Shown in pieces: positions 1-9,051 of a stretch of DNA of 64,000 nucleotides. The position numbers and the translations under genes are program-made. The stretch comes from Rhodovastum atsumiense (GTDB taxonomy: Bacteria > Pseudomonadota > Alphaproteobacteria > Acetobacterales > Acetobacteraceae). Positions within the stretch are counted from its first letter, which is position 1. The number at the start of each line of letters is the position of its first letter. The stretch lies in the NCBI RefSeq assembly GCF_937425535.1, contig NZ_OW485601.1, positions 1,576,501 to 1,640,500 of the forward strand, given 5' to 3'. Under the pieces are notes generated by a model. The model was not told the origin of the DNA. It did no database searches and saw only the letters and a list, made by a program, of their open reading frames with translations.

Positions 1-467
1 CCCAGCGGATCGCAGGCCACCAGCACGCCCGCGAAACCGATCAGGACCGAGATCAGCCGGGCCCGTGTGAGCCGCTCGCCCAGCAGCGGCGGCGCCATCA
101 GCGTGGTCAGGATCGGCGCGGCGAAATAGAGCGTCAGCAACTGCGCCAGCGGCAAGCTGCGCGAGGCGGTGAAGAACAGCAGCCAGGCTCCCAGCAGCAG
201 CGCCCCCCGCCCGATCATCGCCGCCCGCATCGGCGACGTGGCGGCCCGCACCAGCAGGTCGCGTCCACCGACCGCGACCAGGGTGACGCAGATCGTGGCA
301 CTGCGCAGGAAGATGACCTGCCAGACCGGCAGCTCCGCGACCAGCCACTTCATGGTGGCGTCGTGAACGTTGAAGGCCCCGTAGGCGAGAACTCCGAGCC
401 CGATCCCTACCGTCGTGCTGCCGCGCAAACCGCTCGCCCCTCGTCTTCTCGGCGGGGCTTGTAGCAT
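1..467 (-). CDS. EamA/DMT-family transporter, N-terminal part (cut by window edge)
   Basis: This minus-strand reading frame starts at the ATG at 467 and runs off the left edge after about 155 codons. It shows evenly spaced hydrophobic stretches at about residues 18-37, 48-68, 80-102, 104-125 and 136-153, which would be inner-membrane helices. The segment SLPLAQLLTLYFAAP followed by LLGERLTRARL is the usual end-of-EamA-repeat pattern of drug/metabolite transporters. Members export small metabolites or amino acids; the substrate cannot be read from sequence. It lies 56 bp downstream of the AlgJ-like gene on the same strand, so it may share a transcript. The family call is fairly secure; the second EamA repeat lies outside the window. 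Confidence 0.8.
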   Translation of the reverse strand, partial: MLQAPPRRRGASGLRGSTTVGIGLGVLAYGAFNVHDATMKWLVAELPVWQVIFLRSATICVTLVAVGGRDLLVRAATSPMRAAMIGRGALLLGAWLLFFTASRSLPLAQLLTLYFAAPILTTLMAPPLLGERLTRARLISVLIGFAGVLVACDPL

Positions 468-523
468 TTCCCCCAAGGGTCGCCACGGGGGCGCGGCCCG
501 CAATCACGACGTTCCCACGCGGG

Positions 524-1813
524 TCAGGGCAGCGACATCGCCGCCCCCTGCCCGCCTGCCCCGCCATCCGGCGCCCGCGACAGCGTCGCGTCGGCCCCGG
601 GCACCCGCCCGGCCGACGACGCCACCGCGTCCCGGCGCAACGCCTCGATCGCCGCGAGCAACTCCGGCCCGTGTTCGGAAGCGGCCGCAAGGGTTTCGTT
701 CTCTTCGAAGATCACCAGCTCCGCCGCATCGAGCAGTTCGCGCCGTTTCTGCGGATCCACCGCCTGGGTGCGACCATCCACCGGCGGATAGCGAAGATGT
801 TTGTTCTTCCAGTAGAACCACATGTCGATCACCGGCGGACAGGCGACGCGCGCGAGCACCTCGTTCATCCTGAACAGGAAGCTGCCGCCGATCTCGGCGA
901 TGCGGGCAGGCCGGCAGAGGGCCGGCGGATCGGCGTGATAGGTCAGCTCGGGCACGGGATAACGATCGTCCGGCCAGGCCAGATTGAGAATGTCGAGGAC
1001 ATCGCGATCGGAATCACGTGGACGGTCGGACATGCGCACATCCCAGCGGAACGGGGTCAGGAACGCAGCCCCTTCGCTCCGGTTCACCGCCTCGGTCAGC
1101 GCCTGCGCCACCAGCGCCGCGCCGAGCCAGTTCCAGTGAATGCCGCCACGGGGAAACAACGCGGGCGCGCCGGCGTCGCGTGCCGCGGTGACGACCGCCA
1201 CGCCGTCGAGAAAGCGCACGCCGTGGCGCTCAAGGGCCGCCCGCCACAGCCGCATCTTGCCGACGCGGTCCTCGGCCCCCGAGGGGCAACTGTACGAGCG
1301 CGGAATGACCTGCGGATACAGCGCGACCTTGGACGGCGTGATCACGTAGAGAAACGCCTGCCCGCGGCCGGTGAAGAAATCCTGCATCTGGCGCAGGCGG
1401 ATGGCCCAGTTCTCGGCCATCGGCGCGAAGCGGGCCAGGTCGCGCGCGCAGTACTCGCGCAGATAGATCGGTTGCAGCAGTTGCCGATCGCGGCCGATCA
1501 CCACGGCCGGATGCGGCGAGGTATCCAGCACCTGGTAATAAAGCTGCCCCTTCAGCCGGATCGCCGTCGCATAGACCGGCGAGAGCCGGCCCACCGCCTC
1601 GGAAATCTGGCGCTGGAAACGGTAGCTCAGGATATCCTGCATGCTGAGCTGCGGCGCGGCTTCCTGCAGCACCCCGGCGATGGTGTTCTTGGTGCGGAAG
1701 CGCAGCCTGGGCACGAGTTCCCCGACCGTGGTGTTCCATGTCAGGTAGAGCCACGGCAGCACCAGCACCGCGGCGCCGAGCAGGACCGGCAATCGGGACG
1801 CGAGACGGCGCAT
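524..1813 (-). CDS. AlgJ/AlgX-like SGNH-fold protein, probable O-acetylation partner
   Basis: A 429-residue protein with an N-terminal membrane anchor (about residues 8-26) and a large periplasmic part. It resembles AlgJ/AlgX proteins that work with an MBOAT acetyl channel to O-acetylate exported polysaccharides. It follows the MBOAT gene by 3 bp, so the two are almost certainly co-translated. The family His motif is present as GGIHWN (223-228), but the Asp two residues before the His in AlgX/AlgJ (DxH) is Gly here. The usual GDS/GTS serine block appears as IGGSF (S311). The C-terminal 40 residues are low-complexity Ala/Gly. No alginate, cellulose or other exopolysaccharide genes lie nearby, so the acceptor polymer is unknown. 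Confidence 0.75.
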   Translation of the reverse strand: MRRLASRLPVLLGAAVLVLPWLYLTWNTTVGELVPRLRFRTKNTIAGVLQEAAPQLSMQDILSYRFQRQISEAVGRLSPVYATAIRLKGQLYYQVLDTSPHPAVVIGRDRQLLQPIYLREYCARDLARFAPMAENWAIRLRQMQDFFTGRGQAFLYVITPSKVALYPQVIPRSYSCPSGAEDRVGKMRLWRAALERHGVRFLDGVAVVTAARDAGAPALFPRGGIHWNWLGAALVAQALTEAVNRSEGAAFLTPFRWDVRMSDRPRDSDRDVLDILNLAWPDDRYPVPELTYHADPPALCRPARIAEIGGSFLFRMNEVLARVACPPVIDMWFYWKNKHLRYPPVDGRTQAVDPQKRRELLDAAELVIFEENETLAAASEHGPELLAAIEALRRDAVASSAGRVPGADATLSRAPDGGAGGQGAAMSLP

Positions 1814-1816
1814 GGT

Positions 1817-3232
1817 TCAGAACCGGAAATACAGGAACGGCGTGAAGGGATCGGCCACCGCCTTGCCGACCGCGCAGATGAACAGCACGGCCAGGCCGGT
1901 CTGCACGGCAAGGCCCAGGCGCGGCGCGGTGACGGCAAGGTCCCGCAGCCGCGCGAAGCCGGGCAGGCGCGGGGCGGCGCAGATCAGCGCGGCCGCCAGC
2001 GTCGCCGCCAGCACATCGCCGGTCGGCATGATCCCGAGCCGGGTCTCGGCCGCCCAGGGATTCGCCATCGCCGCGAGGATGTCGCCGGCCTGTGCCAGCG
2101 AGGTCGCGCGGAACAGCACCCAGCCGACCATGACGATGCCGAAGGTGATCAGGTTCGCCACCACCGGCGGCAGGCGCCCGAGCAGGCGCAGCAGGAACAG
2201 CCGGTCCAGCACCAGGAAAGCGCCGTTATAGGCACCCCAGGCGACGAAGTTCCACGCCGCCCCGTGCCACAGCCCCGAGGCCAGGAAGCAGATCCACAGA
2301 TTGGCGTAGCGGCGCGACGGCGTCACCCGGTTGCCACCGAGCGGGATGTAGAGGTACTCGCGGATCCAGCTCGTCAGCGAGATGTGCCAGCGATGCCAGA
2401 ACTCGGTCATGCTGGCGGCGATGTAGGGCATGTTGAAATTCTCGGCGAGCCGCACGCCAAGCATGCGGGCCAGCCCGATCGCCATGTCGGAATAGGCCGA
2501 GAAATCGAAATAGATCTGGAACGTGAAGAACAGCACGCCCCACCAGGCATTGCTGAAGCCGGGGGCCGCGCCGGGCTCGCCGAACATCATGTCGGCCCCA
2601 CGCGCCAGCGTGTCGGCGATCAGCGTCTTCTTGGCCACGCCGAGCATGAAGCGCAGGAAGCCGGCGGCGAAATCGTCCCAGCCCGGCCGCGGCAGCGCAT
2701 CGATCTGGCCGGCGATGTCGTGGTACTTGATGATCGGGCCAGCCAGCAGCTTGGGGAAGAAGAACACGTAGAAAAGATAACGGACGAAGCTGCCGGCCGG
2801 GGGCGTCAGGCCGCGATGCACGTCGACCAGATACGTGATCTTCTCGAACACGACGAAGGAAACACCAACCGGCAGCGCCACCCGCGCGATCTCGACCAGC
2901 GGCAGGCCCGTCGCGGTCAGCACCTGATCGAGATTGTCGACCAGGAAATTGGCGTATTTGAACCAGACGAGGATGCCGAGATTCTGCAGCACGCCGACCG
3001 TGAGCAGCAGGCGCCCGCCGCCACGCCGCGCGATCGCGCGCGCGAGCAGATGATCGAGTCCGGCGGAAGCCAGCACCAGGAAGGGGAAAAACGGGTCGCT
3101 CCAGGCATAAAACGCGAAGCTCGCGAGCAGCACAAAGCCGATCCGCCCGCCCTGCCGGCGATTCAACAGCAAATAAACCGCATAGAAGCTGGGCAGAAAA
3201 ACGAACAGGAACAGCGGTTCGGAGAAAAGCAA
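1817..3232 (-). CDS. MBOAT-family membrane O-acyltransferase (AlgI-like)
   Basis: A 471-residue polytopic membrane protein of the MBOAT family (AlgI/DltB type). In known members it passes acetyl groups across the inner membrane for modification of cell-surface polymers. Visible signatures are EFWHRWHISLTSW (about 277-289) and GLWHGAAWNF (320-329); H323 in the second motif corresponds to the invariant MBOAT histidine. Length matches AlgI (about 480-520). The start is TTG at 3232, preceded by AAGGAA about 10 nt upstream. It is first in a two-gene unit with the AlgJ-like gene. The AT-richer gap above it (3233-3489) probably holds its promoter. Confidence 0.88.
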   Translation of the reverse strand: MLFSEPLFLFVFLPSFYAVYLLLNRRQGGRIGFVLLASFAFYAWSDPFFPFLVLASAGLDHLLARAIARRGGGRLLLTVGVLQNLGILVWFKYANFLVDNLDQVLTATGLPLVEIARVALPVGVSFVVFEKITYLVDVHRGLTPPAGSFVRYLFYVFFFPKLLAGPIIKYHDIAGQIDALPRPGWDDFAAGFLRFMLGVAKKTLIADTLARGADMMFGEPGAAPGFSNAWWGVLFFTFQIYFDFSAYSDMAIGLARMLGVRLAENFNMPYIAASMTEFWHRWHISLTSWIREYLYIPLGGNRVTPSRRYANLWICFLASGLWHGAAWNFVAWGAYNGAFLVLDRLFLLRLLGRLPPVVANLITFGIVMVGWVLFRATSLAQAGDILAAMANPWAAETRLGIMPTGDVLAATLAAALICAAPRLPGFARLRDLAVTAPRLGLAVQTGLAVLFICAVGKAVADPFTPFLYFRF

Positions 3233-3489
3233 GTGCGGCTGTTTCCTTGGCCTGCCTGACGGTCGACGACGCCGACCAGAATTGGCATCCGTTTAAAGGA
3301 TTTAAGCGCGCATTCCGTCAAGCCCGACAAACATTGCCGCGCATCCCCATGGATGTCGCCACCATCAATGAAAACAAAGCATCAGTGTTATTGTGGGAAT
3401 TCATCCCACATGTCAGGATCATGACTGACGGACAAGTGAACGCAACGACAGTCCGGTCGCATGCGAGTGGCCGTCAGTCCCCGCCTTCT
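3233..3489. promoter_or_regulatory. AT-richer intergenic region with a palindromic operator-like site
   Basis: This gap between the MBOAT gene start and the ldhA-type gene end is clearly richer in A and T than its surroundings, as expected for a promoter of the minus-strand MBOAT operon. It contains an inverted repeat with 7-bp arms, TGTGGGA (3392-3398) and TCCCACA (3404-3410), separated by 5 bp, which looks like a dimeric repressor or activator site. No convincing -35/-10 pair was assigned and no gene is seen. Confidence 0.4.
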
Positions 3490-3516
3490 CCCCTTCCTGT
3501 CCCGATCAGGAAGGGG
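3490..3516. terminator. Hairpin terminator after the ldhA-type gene
   Basis: Perfect 10-bp stem: CCCCTTCCTG (3490-3499) pairs with CAGGAAGGGG (3507-3516) around a 7-nt loop. It lies 9 bp beyond the stop codon of the minus-strand dehydrogenase. No T-run follows, so it may be a weak intrinsic terminator or a 3'-end stabilising hairpin. Confidence 0.55.
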
Positions 3517-3525
3517 CGTGCCTGA

Positions 3526-4548
3526 TCAGGCGGCGGGAGCCTTCGCGATCACCGCCTCGGTCACCGCATGCGCGAGTGGCTCGCCGCGGGCGAAGGACGC
3601 GATGCTGCCGAGCGTGGTATCGGCGATCGCGACCAGCGCTTCCTGCGTGAAGAAGGCCTGGTGCGACGTCACCAGAACATTGGGAAACATCAGCAGCCGC
3701 TGCAGCGTGTCGTCGCGCACGATCTCGTTGGAGAGATCCTCGAAGAACAGGTCCGCCTCCTGCTCGTAGACGTCGATCGCCAGCCCGCCGAGGCGACCGT
3801 CCTTCAACGCCTCCACCACATCCTCGGCATCGATCAGCGCGCCGCGGCTGGTATTCACCAGCAGGGCGCCGGGCCGCATGGTCGCGATCGTCTCGCGGCG
3901 CACCAGATGACGCGTCGCCGGCGTCAACGGGCAATGCAGCGTGATCACGTCGCTTGCCGCAATCAGGTTGGGCAGGTCGGCGTACCGGATGCCCGCCGCC
4001 AGCAGGTCCGGATCGGGCCGGACATCGTGGGCCAGCACGTGGCACCCGAAACCCAGCGCGAGCGCGCGCGCCACCAGCGCGCCGATGCGGCCGGTGCCGA
4101 CCACCCCGACCGTGCGGCCGTGCAGGTCGAACCCCAGCAAGCCGTCGAGCGTGAAATTATTGGCCCGGGTGCGGGCATGGGCGCGATGGATGCCGCGGAC
4201 CAGCGACAGGATCAGCCCGACCGTGAACTCGGCGACGGCATGCGGCGAATAGGCGGGCACGCGCACCACCGCAATGCCGAAACGGGCGGCGGCACGGAGA
4301 TCGACATTGTTGAAGCCGGCGGCGCGCAGCGCGATCAGTCGCGTGCCGCCCGCGGCCAGATGTTCCATCACCGCCTCGTCGAAGACATCGTTGACGAAAC
4401 CGCAAACGACGGGAAATCCCGTCGCGAGCGGCACCGTCGCCAGGGTCAGCCGCGGCTCCTGGAAGACGAGCTCGTGACCGAAGGCACCGTTGCGGTCCTC
4501 GAGCGTGCGACGGTCATAGCCCTTGGTGCTGAACACCACCACGCGCAT
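3526..4548 (-). CDS. ldhA: D-lactate dehydrogenase, D-2-hydroxyacid dehydrogenase family
   Basis: A 340-residue cytoplasmic NAD-dependent enzyme, very similar in layout to E. coli fermentative LdhA, which interconverts pyruvate and D-lactate. The N-terminus MRVVVFSTKGYDRR matches the LdhA start. The NAD-binding glycine motif GTGRIG is at 151-156, the catalytic-Arg block SRGALID at 234-240, and the catalytic His in TSHQAFF near 296. The block PAYSPHAVAEF (98-108) is also typical. A role in redox balance or lactate use is inferred. It stands alone, divergent from the hydrolase gene at 4738. A related 2-hydroxyacid specificity cannot be excluded. Confidence 0.85.
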   Translation of the reverse strand: MRVVVFSTKGYDRRTLEDRNGAFGHELVFQEPRLTLATVPLATGFPVVCGFVNDVFDEAVMEHLAAGGTRLIALRAAGFNNVDLRAAARFGIAVVRVPAYSPHAVAEFTVGLILSLVRGIHRAHARTRANNFTLDGLLGFDLHGRTVGVVGTGRIGALVARALALGFGCHVLAHDVRPDPDLLAAGIRYADLPNLIAASDVITLHCPLTPATRHLVRRETIATMRPGALLVNTSRGALIDAEDVVEALKDGRLGGLAIDVYEQEADLFFEDLSNEIVRDDTLQRLLMFPNVLVTSHQAFFTQEALVAIADTTLGSIASFARGEPLAHAVTEAVIAKAPAA

Positions 4549-4737
4549 GGCGATCTTCTCCCGTCCGATGCCCGGCTCCGGGCCTCGTCATGCACGGCAG
4601 ATGGCGTGCGCCGGGACGAGAGCAAGGGCGGTGGCCGATCGGTTGCGCCAGGGGGATGAAGTTGCCTATCCTGCCCGCGCGATCGCCGCCGGGCACCGGC
4701 AGTGATCGTGCACAGAACAAAGTTCAGGGAGGGAAAC

Positions 4738-5733
4738 ATGACGATCACGCAGGCACATCTCGGCCGGCGCGGACTCCTGGCATGCGCCGGTGCCGCAGCA
4801 CTGGCCCTGCCGACCGGCGCACAGGCCAAAATGCCGCTCGGCCAGGCCCAGGCGCCGTATTTCTATCGCTTCAAACTCGGCGACGCCGAATGCACCGTCG
4901 TCACCGACGGCCAGTTACCACTCGGCGACCCGAAGACCGCTTTCCGCAACATCACCGACGAGCAGATCGACCGCAGCCTGCGCGACAACTTCCTGCCCGC
5001 GAGCAATGCGGTGCTGGAGCAGAATGTACTGGTGGTGAATTTCGGCGACCGCGTCGTCCTGTTCGACACCGGGATGGGCAGCGACACCCTGTTCGGGACC
5101 ACGACAGGCAGGCTCCCCGCCTCGCTGCGCCAGGCCGGGATCGATCCCGCCGCGGTGGACGCCGTGGTCATGAGCCATGCCCATATCGACCATTGCGGCG
5201 GCCTGATCGCCGATGACGGCAGCCGTCACTTTCCGAATGCCCAGTACTATATCGGCCAGCCCGATTTCGAGTACTGGACCGACGAAACCAAGGTGCCGTC
5301 GAACTATCCGGCGCGCCCGCGCTTCATCGGCCAGGCCCGCAAGAACCTGCTTCCGGTCCGCGACAGCCTGCATTTCTACAAGGACGGCCAGGAAATCCTG
5401 CCCGGCATCACCGCCCTGTCCGCGCCGGGCCACACCGTCAGCCACAGCGTGTTCATGATCAACTCGGGCAACGGCCAGCTCTGCTATATCGGCGACCTCG
5501 CCCACCATCCGGTGCTGTTGCTGGAGCGCCCACGGACGCAGTTCGCCTATGACACCGACCCGGTGCAATCGGCGGAAAGCCGGGTGCGCATGATGGACAT
5601 GTTCGCGGCGAACCGCATTCCGATCCTGGCCTACCATTTCGCCTGGCCCGGCATCGGCCATATCGCGAAGCGGGGCGACGGTTATCACTACGTGCCGGCG
5701 CCGATGAACCTGGACGCCGTCAGCCAGATCTGA
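4738..5733 (+). CDS. Tat-exported MBL-fold metallo-hydrolase
   Basis: A 331-residue protein of the metallo-beta-lactamase fold. The metal site HAHIDH (H147, H149, D151, H152) is intact, and further His residues follow in APGHTVSHS and GDLAHH. The N-terminus has a twin-arginine signal (HLGRRGLLACAG, then a hydrophobic stretch and a GAQA cleavage region), so it should be folded in the cytoplasm and exported. The ATG at 4738 is preferred over an in-frame ATG at 4702 because GGGAGGGA sits just upstream and the Tat motif then falls near the N-terminus. Substrate unknown; family members include lactonases, phosphodiesterases and arylsulfatase-like enzymes. Confidence 0.85.
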   Translation: MTITQAHLGRRGLLACAGAAALALPTGAQAKMPLGQAQAPYFYRFKLGDAECTVVTDGQLPLGDPKTAFRNITDEQIDRSLRDNFLPASNAVLEQNVLVVNFGDRVVLFDTGMGSDTLFGTTTGRLPASLRQAGIDPAAVDAVVMSHAHIDHCGGLIADDGSRHFPNAQYYIGQPDFEYWTDETKVPSNYPARPRFIGQARKNLLPVRDSLHFYKDGQEILPGITALSAPGHTVSHSVFMINSGNGQLCYIGDLAHHPVLLLERPRTQFAYDTDPVQSAESRVRMMDMFAANRIPILAYHFAWPGIGHIAKRGDGYHYVPAPMNLDAVSQI

Positions 5734-5735
5734 CC

Positions 5736-5775
5736 GCATGCGGCGATGCCGCGCGGAACCGGCATCGCCGCATGC
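5736..5775. terminator. Strong bidirectional hairpin terminator
   Basis: Perfect 16-bp stem: GCATGCGGCGATGCCG (5736-5751) pairs with 5760-5775 around an 8-nt loop. It begins 3 bp after the MBL-fold gene stop and sits between two converging genes, so it can end transcription from both sides. There is no U-tract. Confidence 0.7.
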
Positions 5776-5808
5776 CTGCGCTGGCGTGGCACATCCGCCG
5801 GACGGTCT

Positions 5809-6720
5809 TCAGGAGTGCGACCGGCGGGGCAGCCAGGATGACCGGACCCGGACCCTCCGGATCTCCTGGACGGGAATCCCCCCCGTCTCCAGGAAGCGCA
5901 AGGTGGCCGTCACGGCCGCCGGGTGGCCGGCGAGGAAATTGTGCAGCGAGGCCACGGTCACGCCCTGATACTCCGTGCCGTCAGGCAGGCGCGTCTCGGC
6001 GACCGACACGACGCCGTCGTTGTCGCCCTGCAGCAGCGGGTTGAAGCCCCGTCCGCCATTGCCGCCGGCAATGACCAGGATACCCGCGCAGGCGGGGACG
6101 GGAACGCTCGCCGCCCCGGCCGGAGTGACCGCCTGGCCACAGGACCCGGTGATCATCTGATACGCCGTGAGGCTCTTCAGGATGTCGGCGATCGCCGAGC
6201 CACGGGCGGGGGATCCGATCAGGACCAGCCGTCCCGGCCGCCACCCCTCCACCGCGGCGCGCGCCATGGCGCTGCGGGCGACCAGGCCGCCCAGGCTGTG
6301 GCCGACCATGGAGACGGACTCGGCGCCATCCTCGACCATGGCACGGGCGATCCGGCTTGCCGCGGCGGCATGATCCTCGACCGGACGGCGCAGGCTTGGA
6401 TAGCCGACATTCGCCACCGCCCAGCCGGCCCGTCCGAGCGCGCCGGTCAGGCGCTCCATCCCGCCGGGATGGTGACCCAGCCCATGCAGCAGGATGGCCG
6501 CCTTCGCCCGCCCGGCCGGCGGGGCCAGGGATGCCGCCAGGGCGAGGCACTCGGCTTCGTCGCCGACGCTCACGATCCCATGCGCGGGATCGAGCACCCG
6601 GGCGGTGCCGGTGCGATAATGCAACTGCACACGCCAGTCCGAGCGGACCCAGATATCCGCCCAATGCTGGAAGGCCCCGAGCAGACGGATATGCCGTCGC
6701 AACAGGAAGCTGGTCTTCAT
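5809..6720 (-). CDS. Alpha/beta-hydrolase (lipase/esterase-like)
   Basis: A 303-residue alpha/beta-hydrolase. The oxyanion-hole region ILLHGLGHHPGG (about 76-87) and nucleophile elbow GHSLGG (S142) are clear. A likely acid in GDNDGVV and a late His in NFLAGH complete a plausible triad. No signal peptide is seen, so it is probably cytoplasmic or peripheral. The start is ATG at 6720. A 225-bp gap separates it from the nitronate monooxygenase upstream, so it probably has its own promoter. The substrate is unknown; the pattern resembles PGAP1-like/triacylglycerol-lipase hydrolases. Confidence 0.8.
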   Translation of the reverse strand: MKTSFLLRRHIRLLGAFQHWADIWVRSDWRVQLHYRTGTARVLDPAHGIVSVGDEAECLALAASLAPPAGRAKAAILLHGLGHHPGGMERLTGALGRAGWAVANVGYPSLRRPVEDHAAAASRIARAMVEDGAESVSMVGHSLGGLVARSAMARAAVEGWRPGRLVLIGSPARGSAIADILKSLTAYQMITGSCGQAVTPAGAASVPVPACAGILVIAGGNGGRGFNPLLQGDNDGVVSVAETRLPDGTEYQGVTVASLHNFLAGHPAAVTATLRFLETGGIPVQEIRRVRVRSSWLPRRSHS

Positions 6721-6945
6721 GCCGGGGCCATCCGCCCGGTCGTTGCTGTTACCGAACCGATGTCATCACCTCCGCCGCCCCCATCCCGTTCGGCACACGG
6801 CCGCGGTGCCACCACCGGTCTCGACCTTTGCGTGTCGCACGCATCCCGCCCTGCCGTCTTCCGCATGCCCGCATAACGTTCGTCGGCCACGCCGGTTTGC
6901 GAGCGCACCAACAGCCTCCTGCCCCATCGCGCCGGGGCCGCCCAC

Positions 6946-8025
6946 TCACCCGAGCAGCGCGCCCGCCCCGTCCCAGAGCGATCGCAGGACGACCGCCGCC
7001 GGTTCCGCCCGCGCCAGCGCGGCGGCCTGCCCGGCCCATGCCTGCATCCGCTCCACATCGCCGGCCCGGGTCGCGGCCTCGCGCATCGCCGCGGTCAGGC
7101 CGCGTTGCACCGGATAGGGCGCGGGGGACGGCGCCTGCGCGGAGGTCGCGGCCCTGACATAGGACGTGGCGAGGCTGCGCCCGGCCCGGCCGCTGAAGAC
7201 GCGGCTGACCACGGTGCCTTCCGGCGCGGCCCGCCCGAGCGCGTCGGCCCAGGCAGCCGGCAGTTGCGCTTCCGGGCACCGCAGGAAGCCGGTGCCGACC
7301 TGCACCGCCGAGGCCCCGAGCAGCAGCGCCGCCGCCACGCCGCGCGCATCGGCGATGCCCCCGGTGGCGACGACGGGGATGCGCACCGCATCGACCACCG
7401 CCGGGATCAGGGCAAACAGCCCGACCATGTCCCGCTCGGCCGTGGCCGCGTCGAAGCATCCGCGGTGCCCGCCCGCCTCCATGCCCTGGGCCACCACGAC
7501 ATCCGCCCCCGCCGCCTCGGCGGCGCGCGCCTCCGCCACGGTCGAGACATTGGCGAACCAGGCGATGCCGGCGGCCTTGAGCCGGGCGACGAAGGCCGGG
7601 GGAAACAGCCCCATGACCGAGGAAACCGCCGGCGGCGTGGCTTCGAGCAACGCCTCGCATTGCGCGGCGAAATCCGGCGGCGTCGCCGCGCCCGCCTCGG
7701 GCGGCACCGGCGGCCCCCATTCCGCGAGGAAATCCCGTAGCCGTGCCTCCTGCGCCGGATCGCGCCGCGCCGGCGGGTCAGGCACCCAGAGATTGATCTG
7801 GAACGGCCCGCGCGTGCCGGCGCGCACATCGCGCGCCCAGGCGAGGATGGCGGGCGGCTGCATGAGCAGGGCGCCACAGGCGCCCAGGCCGCCTGCCTCG
7901 GCCACGGCGATGGACAGCGCGGGCGGGCAGGCCCCCGCCATCGGCGCGAGCAGGATGGGCCGTTGCAGGCCGAAGCGCCCGGCGAAAGCCTCCGCGCGGG
8001 CCAGGGCCGGGTTCATCTTGTTCAT
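6946..8025 (-). CDS. Nitronate monooxygenase (2-nitropropane dioxygenase family)
   Basis: A 359-residue FMN-dependent TIM-barrel enzyme. Known members oxidise toxic nitronates to aldehydes or ketones and nitrite. The N-terminal ILLAPMAGACPPALSIAVAE and the block GMEAGGHRG, containing the active-site His, are typical, as is PVVATGGIADARGVAAAL, the FMN-phosphate loop. It stands between the hydrolase gene and tRNA-Gln with gaps on both sides, probably monocistronic. The native substrate (propionate-3-nitronate or another) cannot be told. Confidence 0.85.
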   Translation of the reverse strand: MNKMNPALARAEAFAGRFGLQRPILLAPMAGACPPALSIAVAEAGGLGACGALLMQPPAILAWARDVRAGTRGPFQINLWVPDPPARRDPAQEARLRDFLAEWGPPVPPEAGAATPPDFAAQCEALLEATPPAVSSVMGLFPPAFVARLKAAGIAWFANVSTVAEARAAEAAGADVVVAQGMEAGGHRGCFDAATAERDMVGLFALIPAVVDAVRIPVVATGGIADARGVAAALLLGASAVQVGTGFLRCPEAQLPAAWADALGRAAPEGTVVSRVFSGRAGRSLATSYVRAATSAQAPSPAPYPVQRGLTAAMREAATRAGDVERMQAWAGQAAALARAEPAAVVLRSLWDGAGALLG

Positions 8026-8089
8026 GGCGTGTCTCCTCCCCCTGGTGCGGTCCGTCAGTTTCGCGGATCACGCCGTCCGGCGGGGAGGT

Positions 8090-8164
8090 TGGCTGGGGCG
8101 GGAGGGATCGAACCTCCGAATGGCGGAATCAAAATCCGCTGCCTTACCGCTTGGCTACGCCCCA
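8090..8164 (-). tRNA. tRNA-Gln (anticodon UUG)
   Basis: On the minus strand this 75-nt segment folds into a full cloverleaf. The acceptor is TGGGGCG/CGCCCCA, the D-stem GCC/GGC, the anticodon stem GCGGA/TCCGC with loop TTTTGAT (anticodon TTG), and the T-stem GGAGG/CCTCC with loop TTCGATC. The 3' CCA is encoded (8090-8092). It lies 34 bp after the ispE stop on the same strand. Confidence 0.97.
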
Positions 8165-8198
8165 TGCGCGGCGCTGACTTAGCGGGGGAAGGGACCTT

Positions 8199-9044
8199 TC
8201 AGCAAGCCCCACCCCAACACCACCACCCCGGACGCCGCAGCAGCGACGCCGCTGCCTCGGCCGCCGGTGGATCCGCGAACAGGCCGAAGCAGGTCGCGCC
8301 CGACCCGCTCATGCGCGCGAGCAGGCAGCCCGGGGCGGCGCGCAACGCGTCCAGCACCGTGCCGATCACCGGCTGCAAGGCGACCGCCGGCGGTTCGAGG
8401 TCATTGGACAGGGCGGCAAGATCGCGCGCCAGTGCAGCCGCGTCCGCCCAGCCAGCGGGCAGCGCCGCCGGCGCCGAGAACGGACCGCTGCGGGCGCGGA
8501 ACACCGCCGGGGTGGCCACGGCAACGCCGGGGTTGACCAGCACCATGCCGAAGCCAGGCAGCGCCGGCGCCTCCGCCAGCGCCTCCCCCACTCCGCCCAT
8601 GCGGGCCGCACGGGAGGCCAGACAGACCGGCACGTCGGCACCGAGCCCAAGCGCGATCGCGTGCAGATCGGCATCCGGCACCGCCACGTCCCAAAGCCGG
8701 CCGAGCAGGCGCAGCGCCGCCGCGGCGTCGGCCGAGCCGCCACCGATGCCGGAGGCGACCGGCAGGTTCTTCTCCAGCACCAGCCTTGCCCGCGGCGCGA
8801 TCCCGGCCGCCGCGGCGAGCGCCCGGGCGGCACGAAGCACCAGGTTATCCGCCTCGGCGACCAGCGCGCCGCCGAATGGGCCGGCGAGCGCGAGGCTCAG
8901 CTCCTCCGCTGGATCGGCGTGCAGCACGTCGCCGACATGCGGGAACACGGCGAGGCTGTCGAGCAGATGGTAGCCGTCGGGGCGGCGCCCGACGACGTGC
9001 AGGAACAGGTTGACCTTGGCCGGCGCGGTCTCGCTGGAGGGCAT
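8199..9044 (-). CDS. ispE: 4-diphosphocytidyl-2-C-methyl-D-erythritol kinase
   Basis: A 281-residue GHMP-family kinase of the MEP isoprenoid pathway; it phosphorylates CDP-methylerythritol with ATP. The N-terminal [20 protein letters not shown] contains the catalytic Lys and substrate loop. The ATP-binding loop [18 protein letters not shown] (about 91-108) is the GHMP motif 2, and a late [12 protein letters not shown] is motif 3. Length is normal for IspE. It starts 7 bp after the TPR lipoprotein gene, so the two form an operon that may run on to tRNA-Gln. Confidence 0.95.
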   Translation of the reverse strand: MPSSETAPAKVNLFLHVVGRRPDGYHLLDSLAVFPHVGDVLHADPAEELSLALAGPFGGALVAEADNLVLRAARALAAAAGIAPRARLVLEKNLPVASGIGGGSADAAAALRLLGRLWDVAVPDADLHAIALGLGADVPVCLASRAARMGGVGEALAEAPALPGFGMVLVNPGVAVATPAVFRARSGPFSAPAALPAGWADAAALARDLAALSNDLEPPAVALQPVIGTVLDALRAAPGCLLARMSGSGATCFGLFADPPAAEAAASLLRRPGWWCWGGAC

Positions 9045-9051
9045 GGGTGCC

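Noticed and set aside
524-3232. Reading the MBOAT/AlgJ pair as an alginate operon
   Set aside because: No alginate polymerase, epimerase, export or precursor genes are nearby; only the acetylation pair is present, which also serves other polymers.
671-3259. 862-codon open frame on the plus strand opposite the AlgJ/MBOAT genes
   Set aside because: It is an antisense shadow of two recognised genes. The protein is rich in Arg, His and Gln with no domain, as expected from GC-rich third positions.
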